5,491 nucleotides of DNA from Bacteroidales bacterium (lineage in GTDB: Bacteria; Bacteroidota; Bacteroidia; Bacteroidales; Azobacteroidaceae). The notes beneath the pieces are model-generated. The model did no database searches. It worked only from the letters and a program-made list of their open reading frames with translations, and was not told the origin of the DNA. Both the position numbers and the translations under genes were made by a program. Below are positions 1-5,491 of this stretch, piece by piece. Position 1 is the stretch's first letter. Each line of letters starts with the position of its first letter. The DNA is taken from positions 1 through 5,491 of the forward strand of contig JAJBTS010000002.1 of assembly GCA_020860885.1 (NCBI GenBank), written 5' to 3'.

Positions 1-56
1 TATCATTCTTTCTGATCACTGTGAATACTCATTGATACCTTTAATAAAAATAACTT

Positions 57-602
57 ATGATAGAAAAGAATAATTTTTTTATCCTGACCGGAGGTCCGGG
101 TGCCGGTAAAACTTCTCTTATTGAAGAGCTGAAGAACAGAAAATACAATTGCGTTCCTGAAGTCGGAAGAAAAATCATAAAAGAGCAGATGGAAACGGAT
201 GGGAATGCTTTGCCCTGGAAAGATGTGAAGCTTTACTCATCTCTTATGCTTACTTATTCTCTGCATGATTTTAACCAAAGGATAAATTCTAACGACATTT
301 ATTTTTTTGACCGGGGCATTCCGGACGTATACGGCTATGAAAGGCTAATGAAGCTTCCTGATAATCCCCGTTTACAGAAGACTGTGAAAGAATTTCGTTA
401 CAATCCGGTTGTATTTATTCTTCCTCCCTGGAAACAAATATACGAAAATGATAAAGAATGGAAACAAGATTTCGAGGAAGCAAAAGCTACTTATGAAATA
501 ATGTGTGAAATATACAAAGAGTTAGAATACGAACTAACAGTGGTTCCTGAAGATACTGTTCTTAATAGAGTAAATTTCATAATGGATAAAATAAAAAATT
601 AA
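57..602 (+). CDS. AAA_28-type P-loop ATPase (NadR/Ttd14-like fold), role unknown
   Basis: Complete 181-residue cytoplasmic protein with no signal peptide or membrane segment. A Walker A loop, GGPGAGKT, lies at residues 12-19 right after the first beta strand (FFILT). It is followed by the VPEVGR segment around residues 33-38 and a Walker B-like strand ending in FFDRGIPD (residues 83-90), where D85 is the likely Mg-coordinating acid. A lid-like stretch starts at PPW (123-125) and runs through IYENDKEWKQ to about residue 146. This order and length match the AAA_28 family, which resembles the ribosylnicotinamide-kinase domain of NadR and animal Ttd14. These proteins bind ATP or GTP and may be small-molecule kinases, but I know of no established substrate for the bacterial stand-alone members. 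The ATG is preceded by an A/T-rich leader without a clear Shine-Dalgarno, as is usual in Bacteroidota. It converges with the glycosidase gene and appears monocistronic in this window. Family call is firm; function is open. Confidence 0.88.
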   Translation: MIEKNNFFILTGGPGAGKTSLIEELKNRKYNCVPEVGRKIIKEQMETDGNALPWKDVKLYSSLMLTYSLHDFNQRINSNDIYFFDRGIPDVYGYERLMKLPDNPRLQKTVKEFRYNPVVFILPPWKQIYENDKEWKQDFEEAKATYEIMCEIYKELEYELTVVPEDTVLNRVNFIMDKIKN

Positions 603-737
603 AGGATAATTTTTTATTATGTATTAATACAAAACCACCTTACTATTAATACATATTAAACTTATAACAAGATCTCTATATAAAATATTCCGAACCTTTT
701 TTACTTTATCGATGTCTGATTAAGTAATTGAATACTG
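603..737. other. A/T-rich gap between convergent genes
   Basis: This 135-base gap separates the 3' ends of the ATPase and glycosidase genes. Its only evident structure is the inverted repeat annotated at 613-660. I see no tRNA, no small ORF worth calling and no canonical GC-rich hairpin followed by a T run in either direction. Confidence 0.6.
613..660. repeat. AT-rich inverted repeat, possible bidirectional terminator
   Basis: TATGTATTAATA (618-629) is perfectly complementary to TATTAATACATA (644-655), with a 14-base loop. After one mismatch the stem continues for four more pairs (613-616 with 657-660). The core TATTAATACA also recurs in direct orientation at 622-631 and 644-653, exactly 22 bases apart, because TATTAATA is itself a palindrome. 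The position between two convergent stop codons suggests a shared hairpin terminator. However, the stem is nearly all A/T and no T run follows on either strand, so it is not a textbook intrinsic terminator. A protein-binding site is the alternative. Confidence 0.45.
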
Positions 738-3275
738 CTAAAGTTTTACCGTTTCTTCCAGGACAATATCCCGCGAAGAACGTCCTATTTTAATATCAAA
801 TTCTCCTTTCTCAAATATCCATTGATGATGTTTGGAACTATAGAAGGAGAAATCTTCTTCAGAAAGGGTTATTGTAACAGGCGCTTCTTCTCCCGGTTTC
901 AGCCGGATCTTTTCGAAGCCTTTTAATTCTTTCAGCGGTCTTTCTTCCGAAGCAACCCGGTCTTTTATATAAACCTGGGCAATCTCCGCACCTTCATATT
1001 TACCTGTATTTTTAATTCTAAAAGAAATTTCAACACTATTGTTTTGCTTCTTATTTATTTTTAGACCGGAGTAATCAAACGTTGTATAAGATAATCCGAA
1101 ACCAAAAGGAAACAATGGTGTTATGTCTTTTTTGTCGTATCCTCTGTAACCGACGAATATTCCTTCGTTGTAAAATACTTTTTTTGAAGCCCTTGTCTCG
1201 TCGTAATTTCCGTAGGCAGGAGAATCCTCCCATTTCTTTTCTATGGTGAAAGGTAATTTCGCAGAAGGATTAACTTTCCCTGCAAGAATTTCCGCAAGGG
1301 CTGTTCCTCCTTCCTGACCTGCATACAGGGCATGTAAAGTAGCAGGAACTTTGTCTATCCATTGGCTCATATCGATTCCTCCTCCTGCATGTATTATTAT
1401 ACATAAGTTTGGATTTACCTTCATAATTTCATTGATCAGGCTGTCTTGTCCATAGGGTAATTCGAAGGGGCGGTCTCTTCCTTCCAGTTCAATCGCTCCG
1501 TCTAATCCGGCACAAAAGATTACCACATCGGCAGCCCGGGCTATTTTAAGAGGTTCACTGAAGTTGATATTACTTTTGTATGTATAGCCGAAACGGATTT
1601 CCGCAGGAGAGGATTTGTGGCTGTAATACTCCAGACGTATGTTTTTCTTTTCTCCTTTATTAACCTTCTCCGAATAATAACGGTTGTCGAAAGACTGGGA
1701 AGATGCAGCGTCCAATATCAATCGATCATCCATCCATAAACGATAACCACCCTGGGCATCCACGAAAAAGATTATTTCATCGGTTTTTTCTGGTAGTATA
1801 TAGCCTTCCCAGACAATTTTGAAATCTTCCGGAAGTTCCATCCGATGGATGGCCGATCCCCACCATTGGAAATCTATTTGCCTGTCGGTTTGTGTTTTAA
1901 CCGGCTGAATGGAATCGTTCCCGAAATATTGGCCTGTCAACCCTCTGTTGCCTTCCGGAGTGTAAAATACCGAAGAAGTAAACAGCCGGGGTTTAAAGTC
2001 GTTGGATATTCCTTCATCGTACAATACCGTAGCATTAGAGAACTGGTTTTTGATTCCTTCCAGATCCGATACTATATGCCAGGGATTTACTTTTGAACTT
2101 CCTCCACCTCCGTAAATGATCCGGTTGTTCTTATGAAGTCTGTCGGATATAACAGGAGAATTGGCTGTAGGACCTATTACCGCTATTGTTTTAACTTTTT
2201 CCTGATCCAGAGGTAGGAAGTGTCTGGAGTTTTTAAGTAAGATGATTCCTTCCCGAGCCATTTTCAATGCCATCGCGTTTGCTTCGGGATTATAAACAGG
2301 ATCGTTTGTCTTCTGCTCCCGGTCGAAGAATCCCATTTCAATACAAGCTCCGTAAATACGTCTTACCTTGTCGTCAATTGTCGATTCTTCGATTTTTCCT
2401 TCTTTAATCAACGGGAGCAATACTTCCCGGTTGAAACAGATCTTACTTCCCATTTCGAGGTCTAATCCGTTGTTGGCTGCATCGATGGCCGAATACGTGC
2501 AGGCCCAGTCCGACATAAGCATACCTTTGAAATCCCAGTCTTTTTTAAGTATATCGATCAGGAACTTATTCTGAGTATTGTACACTCCGTTTACAGGATT
2601 GTATCCTGTCATTACAGCATGGATACCTGCTTTCTGAACAGCTGCTTTGAAAGGAGGAAGGTATATTTCATGCAATGTTCTTTCGTCCACTTCGGAACTG
2701 ACGGAGTAACGGTCGTATTCCTGGTCATTGGCTGCATAATACTTTACTGTTGCGATAACTCCACCCTCCTGTACCGAACGAATGAAAGGAATGACCAATT
2801 CGGAAGTTAAATAGGGGTCCTCTCCGTAATATTCGAAGTTACGGGCTCCTTTGGATGCCCGGTAAATATTTACTCCCGGGGCTAACATAAAATGGATTCC
2901 TCTGGATCGCCATTCTTTCGCATAAATCTTTCCGGCTTCGGACAAAAGCTCCCTGTTCCACGAAGCAGCCGATGAAAGAGCCGAAGGAAACGCTGTAGCT
3001 CTTCCGAACAATCCCCAGGAAGCAATACCCAAAGGTCCGTCGGCCAGTTTGAAAGCGGGAATACCCAGTCTTTCACAAGGATGCAGGTAGAAATCGTTGT
3101 ATCCGGCCAACAGATCGATCTTTTCTTCCAAAGTCATTTTACGGATCAGGTCTTCTACCCGTTCCGAAGTACTTCTCTCCGGATCAAGATAAACCGGAAG
3201 TTGGGCAAATAAACTTATTGTAAAATAAAACAGGCATGTATGCAACAGAATTAGTTTTTTCATGGTTATATTCAT
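738..3275 (-). CDS. Exported GH3 beta-glycosidase with PA14 and Fn3-like domains
   Basis: Complete 845-residue enzyme expected to hydrolyse terminal beta-linked sugars (beta-glucosidase most likely, xylosidase possible) in the periplasm. Residues 1-24 are a Sec signal peptide with probable cleavage after SLFA; there is no lipobox. M5 (codon 3263-3261, giving MKKLILL) is an equally plausible start. The N-terminal barrel carries DGPLG (79-83), RNFEYYGEDP (145-154), KYYAANDQE (178-186) and the nucleophile motif MSDW with D256. The alpha/beta sandwich domain starts near residue 333 and is interrupted by a PA14 module at about 443-565 (GLTGQYF through EIRFGY). It resumes with ELEGRDR (596-602), where E598 is the likely acid/base. 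LFPFGFGLSYT (721-731) leads into the Fn3-like domain to residue 833. Architecture and length resemble the PA14-containing Kluyveromyces BglI type. The histidine usual in the KH motif is tyrosine here (Y179). No SusC/SusD genes are adjacent, so substrate cannot be inferred from context. Confidence 0.94.
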   Translation of the reverse strand: MNITMKKLILLHTCLFYFTISLFAQLPVYLDPERSTSERVEDLIRKMTLEEKIDLLAGYNDFYLHPCERLGIPAFKLADGPLGIASWGLFGRATAFPSALSSAASWNRELLSEAGKIYAKEWRSRGIHFMLAPGVNIYRASKGARNFEYYGEDPYLTSELVIPFIRSVQEGGVIATVKYYAANDQEYDRYSVSSEVDERTLHEIYLPPFKAAVQKAGIHAVMTGYNPVNGVYNTQNKFLIDILKKDWDFKGMLMSDWACTYSAIDAANNGLDLEMGSKICFNREVLLPLIKEGKIEESTIDDKVRRIYGACIEMGFFDREQKTNDPVYNPEANAMALKMAREGIILLKNSRHFLPLDQEKVKTIAVIGPTANSPVISDRLHKNNRIIYGGGGSSKVNPWHIVSDLEGIKNQFSNATVLYDEGISNDFKPRLFTSSVFYTPEGNRGLTGQYFGNDSIQPVKTQTDRQIDFQWWGSAIHRMELPEDFKIVWEGYILPEKTDEIIFFVDAQGGYRLWMDDRLILDAASSQSFDNRYYSEKVNKGEKKNIRLEYYSHKSSPAEIRFGYTYKSNINFSEPLKIARAADVVIFCAGLDGAIELEGRDRPFELPYGQDSLINEIMKVNPNLCIIIHAGGGIDMSQWIDKVPATLHALYAGQEGGTALAEILAGKVNPSAKLPFTIEKKWEDSPAYGNYDETRASKKVFYNEGIFVGYRGYDKKDITPLFPFGFGLSYTTFDYSGLKINKKQNNSVEISFRIKNTGKYEGAEIAQVYIKDRVASEERPLKELKGFEKIRLKPGEEAPVTITLSEEDFSFYSSKHHQWIFEKGEFDIKIGRSSRDIVLEETVKL

Positions 3276-3310
3276 TAAATAACTTATTATCGTTTATCGA
3301 ATCCTCTTTG

Positions 3311-3318
3311 CAAAGATA
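3311..3318 (-). promoter_or_regulatory. Bacteroidota -7 box for the GH3 gene
   Basis: Read on the minus strand this is TATCTTTG, an exact match to the TAnnTTTG -7 consensus of Bacteroidota sigma-ABfr promoters. It would start transcription near 3305, leaving about 30 nt before the upstream ATG of the glycosidase (3275) or about 42 nt before M5. I see no convincing TTTG -33 element at the usual distance. That region overlaps the oppositely directed -7 box at 3338-3345. Confidence 0.65.
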
Positions 3319-3337
3319 ATCTTTTCTAAAAATATTG

Positions 3338-3345
3338 TATCTTTG
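3338..3345 (+). promoter_or_regulatory. Bacteroidota -7 box for ilvA and the PHP gene
   Basis: TATCTTTG is an exact TAnnTTTG -7 match. It would place the transcription start near 3350-3352, about 20 nt before the ATG at 3371. A TTTG at 3307-3310 lies 27 bases upstream, longer than the usual spacing of about 20, so the -33 element is unclear. The box includes the TTG at 3343, which therefore should lie upstream of the mRNA start and cannot be the translation start if this promoter is used. Confidence 0.65.
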
Positions 3346-3370
3346 CGAAGTTTAAAAAGTTTCTATTTGT

Positions 3371-4620
3371 ATGGCATATACTCCGCAATTAAAAGACATA
3401 GTTCAGGCAAAAAAACCTTGAATGAGGTTATAACTACGACTCCGTTGATACATACTCTCAATCTTTCCGAAAGATACGAAGCCGATATTTTACTGAAGAG
3501 GGAAGATTTGCAATTGGTAAGATCCTACAAAATCAGGGGAGCTTACAACAAGATACGTTCTTTGAGTAAAGATCAGTTATCCAGGGGCGTTGTTTGTGCC
3601 AGTGCGGGAAACCATGCTCAGGGAGTCGCTTATTCCTGTCAGCGGTTAAATATTCATGGAACCATTTATATGCCGGTAACTACCCCTAAGCAAAAGGTAA
3701 AACAGGTTTCCTTTTTCGGACGCGATAATGTAGATATTGTTTTAGCCGGAGATACTTTTGATGAATCGTATGCCGCAGCTATCGCTTTTACAGAAGAAAA
3801 TAACAAGCCGTTTATTCATCCGTTTGATGATCCGAAAATCATTGAAGGACAAGCTACTGTTGCATTAGAGATCATTGAAGCTTCTATTCATCCTATCGAT
3901 TATATTTTTGTTCCTGTTGGCGGAGGAGGATTGGCTGCCGGGGTAGCGAGTTATATAAAAGAAGTAAGCCCGCAGACGAAAGTGATTGGTGTGGAGCCTG
4001 CCGGAGCGGCCAGTATGCGTGCCGCTATGGACGAAGGGCATGTGGTTCGTCTGGAGAAGATAGATAAATTTGTAGATGGCGCTGCTGTAAAACAAGTAGG
4101 AAATATAACTTATGACCTATGTTCCAGATACCTGGATGATGTGATTAGCGTACCGGAAGGGAAAGTTTGTACTACTATTATCGAATTATATAACTTGAAT
4201 GCCATCGTTGCAGAACCGGCTGGGGCGTTGTCTATTGCTGCTCTTGATTTTTATGCCGATAAGATAAAAGGTAAAAATGTAGTGTGCATAGTAAGTGGAA
4301 ACAACAACGATATAACCCGTACGGAAGAAATAAGGGAGCGCTCTTTGTTATACGAAGGTTTGAAACATTATTTCCTGATCCGTTTTCCACAGCGTTCAGG
4401 AGTTCTAATGAATTTCCTTCAGAATGTTCTGGGTCCTAAAGATGATATTACTCATTTCGATTATTCCAAGAAAACAAACAGGGAAGAAGGACCGGCTATT
4501 GTAGGGCTGGAACTTCAGAATAAGGAAGACTTTCAAAGTTTGATCGAACGTATGGACAGTTATGGTATCGTGTATGAATATCTTAATAACGATCCGGATT
4601 TGTTCGGTATACTGATTTAA
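3371..4620 (+). CDS. ilvA: Threonine ammonia-lyase, apparent -1 frameshift at an A7 tract
   Basis: PLP enzyme converting L-threonine to 2-oxobutanoate and ammonia, the entry to isoleucine synthesis. From the ATG at 3371 the frame reads MAYTPQLKDIVQAKKP and stops at TGA 3419-3421. Moving to the -1 frame at the seven A of 3409-3415 joins it to the remaining 401 codons and gives a 416-residue protein. This length fits the short Bacillus/Bacteroidota class with one C-terminal ACT-like domain. In that joined numbering the PLP lysine is K54 (RSYKIRGAY), the phosphate-binding glycine loop GGGGLA is at 184-189, SGNNND is at 309-314, and the regulatory domain covers about 325-416 (KHYFLIRFPQRSG, LGPKDDITHFDY). 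An uninterrupted frame also runs from a TTG at 3343 (425 codons), but its first 22 residues do not resemble IlvA and that TTG is inside the promoter box. A PHP gene follows after 14 bases. Enzyme identity is firm; the 5' structure is the uncertain part. Confidence 0.9.
3409..3415 (+). other. A AAA AAA slippery heptamer in ilvA
   Basis: In the ATG-3371 frame the codons are GCA AAA AAA CCT TGA, so the heptamer has the X XXY YYZ form needed for -1 tandem slippage. A stop codon follows after one further sense codon. Slipping back one base gives AAA AAA ACC TTG AAT, which is the main ilvA frame. A weak 5-bp hairpin (AACCT 3414-3418 with AGGTT 3425-3429, 6-base loop) follows, but it overlaps the heptamer rather than sitting at the 5-9 base spacing usual for a stimulator. 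Eight A in the true genome, or transcripts gaining an A, would also restore the frame. Confidence 0.6.
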
Positions 4621-4634
4621 TCGTTTTTATAAAT

Positions 4635-5491
4635 ATGGGGAAAGCAGACTTGCACATTCATTCTCATTACAGCAGTGACGGAGAATATGATGTGAAAAAT
4701 ATAGTGGAAAAGTGTATACAGAATAATGTATGCACTTTTTCTGTTACAGACCACGACTCTGTTAAAGCGAATTATGAGGCTCAACAATTGGCAGAAGAAA
4801 AGCGTTTGCATTTTGTTTCGGGAATAGAAATAGATTGTAATTTTAAGGGAACAGACCTTCATCTGCTGGGTTATAATATTGATTTTTCACGGGAGGAGTA
4901 TACTGCTTTGGAAAAAGATATTTATGAGAAGACTCAGAACGCTTTTTCTGAAATGGTTTTTAAGTTGGAGAAAACAGGAATTGAAGTGGATCCGGATAAA
5001 GTTCTTCAGGAAGCGAAAGGTTCATTGCCTACAGGAGAACTGATTGCAGAAGTTTTGCTTACCGATCCGTCAAACAAAAATAAGTTATTGGATCCTTATA
5101 GGGAAGGTGGTTCAAGAAGTGATATGCCTTATCTGAATTTCTATCTGGATTATTTTTCTCAGGGAAAACCGGCGTATGTAAAGATAGAGTATATGAATTA
5201 TCAGGATGCCGTTGCTTTGGTTCGGGATACAGCCGGAATTCCGATAGTGGCGCATCCCGGTTTAAATTTTAAGGGAAAAGAAGAACTTGTCGGAGAGTTG
5301 TTAGACGAAGGAGCATGCGGTTTGGAAGTATTCAATAATTATCATAATTTTGAGCAAATAGAATATTTTGCGAATCTGGTTCTTCAGAAAGATAAATTAA
5401 TGACTTGCGGTAGTGATTTTCATGGGAAAACAAAACCTGTTATTGAAATAGGAAACTACAACTTTGTAGATAAATATAAAAATTATTTAGA
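4635..5491 (+). CDS. PHP-domain metal-dependent phosphoesterase, 3' end outside window
   Basis: Starts at ATG 4635 and stays open for 285 codons to the window edge. Relatives such as E. coli YciV/RNase AM (about 290 residues) suggest only a few residues are missing. All PHP motifs are visible: DLHIHSHYSSDG (5-16, metal ligands H7 and H9), VTDHDS (37-42, D39 and H40), GIEID (63-67, E65), DLHLLGY (74-80, H76), AHPG (206-209, H207), YH (236-237) and GSDFHG (259-264, D261 and H263). This predicts an intact trinuclear metal site and a cytoplasmic phosphoesterase or 5'-3' exonuclease activity of the TrpH/YciV kind. The middle part (130-182, with PTGELIAEVLL and GGSRSDMPYLNFYLDYFSQGKPAYV-type sequence around 158-182) differs from what I recall of YciV and may mark a separate subfamily, so the substrate is uncertain. 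The gap after ilvA is 14 bases with no terminator, so co-transcription is likely. No clear Shine-Dalgarno is present. Confidence 0.88.
   Translation, partial: MGKADLHIHSHYSSDGEYDVKNIVEKCIQNNVCTFSVTDHDSVKANYEAQQLAEEKRLHFVSGIEIDCNFKGTDLHLLGYNIDFSREEYTALEKDIYEKTQNAFSEMVFKLEKTGIEVDPDKVLQEAKGSLPTGELIAEVLLTDPSNKNKLLDPYREGGSRSDMPYLNFYLDYFSQGKPAYVKIEYMNYQDAVALVRDTAGIPIVAHPGLNFKGKEELVGELLDEGACGLEVFNNYHNFEQIEYFANLVLQKDKLMTCGSDFHGKTKPVIEIGNYNFVDKYKNYL

Larger units (their letters stand above)
3306..3350. repeat. Inverted repeat spanning the divergent promoters
   Basis: The arms 3306-3318 (CTTTGCAAAGATA) and 3338-3350 (TATCTTTGCGAAG) are complementary at 12 of 13 positions, with a perfect 9-base core (GCAAAGATA / TATCTTTGC) and a 19-base A/T-rich spacer. 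Each arm contains one TAnnTTTG box, pointing outward. The left arm also contains the perfect palindrome CTTTGCAAAG at 3306-3315. The symmetry may simply reflect two back-to-back promoters, or it may be an operator for a dimeric regulator acting on both genes. Confidence 0.6.

Noticed and set aside
13..23. Possible terminator or mobile-element end in the first 56 bases
   Set aside because: TGATCACT-like partial symmetry is too short to support any call and there is no flanking context.
36..43. TACCTTTA, 7 of 8 bases of a -7 box, 13 bases before the ATPase gene
   Set aside because: The final G of TAnnTTTG is missing, no -33 element is visible and only 56 bases of upstream context are available, so I do not call a promoter.
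690..705. T-rich run (CCTTTTTTAC) as an intrinsic terminator for the ATPase gene
   Set aside because: No stable hairpin lies immediately upstream of the T run, so the required structure is missing.
1845..2810. Plus-strand ORFs of 63-83 codons inside the glycosidase gene (for example 1845-2096, 2368-2574, 2619-2810)
   Set aside because: They lie antisense to a well-supported, domain-complete GH3 gene, show no recognisable motif and are expected by chance.
3371..3421. Stand-alone 16-codon leader peptide (attenuator) for ilvA
   Set aside because: The peptide is not enriched in regulatory amino-acid codons and no terminator/antiterminator structure follows. Its sequence matches the IlvA N-terminus, so it is better read as the enzyme's own 5' end.
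3865..4862. Minus-strand ORFs at 3865-4095 and 4617-4862
   Set aside because: They are antisense to conserved ilvA and PHP motifs and have no recognisable protein features.

Overview
The window looks like a piece of a Bacteroidota (probably Bacteroidales) chromosome. Three things point that way. Two perfect TAnnTTTG boxes, the -7 element of that phylum, sit just upstream of genes. Shine-Dalgarno sequences are absent or very weak, with A/T-rich leaders. The gene content fits: a secreted PA14-containing GH3 glycosidase, an AAA_28-type ATPase and a Bacillus/Bacteroides-type short IlvA. Genus cannot be fixed from this sequence alone.

Layout: (1) 57-602, + strand, a small P-loop AAA_28/NadR-like nucleotide-binding protein of unknown cellular role. 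(2) 603-737, an A/T-rich gap between convergent genes holding a perfect 12-bp inverted repeat. (3) 738-3275, - strand, a complete exported GH3 beta-glycosidase with a PA14 insert and a C-terminal Fn3-like domain. (4) 3276-3370, a compact divergent promoter region with two mirror-image -7 boxes inside a 13-nt inverted repeat. (5) 3371-4620, + strand, ilvA (threonine ammonia-lyase), whose natural ATG reading frame is broken by a run of seven A and resumes in the -1 frame. (6) 4635-5491, + strand, a PHP-domain phosphoesterase cut by the window edge, 14 bases after ilvA and probably co-transcribed with it.

The genes do not form an obvious single pathway. The glycosidase would release sugars in the periplasm. 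IlvA makes 2-oxobutanoate for isoleucine synthesis or threonine catabolism in the cytoplasm. The PHP protein is probably a metal-dependent phosphoesterase or nuclease. I see no mobile element, CRISPR array, RNA gene or defence system.

The observation most worth a second look is the ilvA 5' end. The annotatable open frame would start at a TTG that lies inside the promoter box. The ATG 26 bases downstream of that box gives a convincing IlvA N-terminus, but only if the A AAA AAA heptamer is crossed with a -1 shift or is really eight A. This is a sequencing error, a genuine mutation or phase-variable tract, or slippage-dependent expression; the sequence alone cannot decide.
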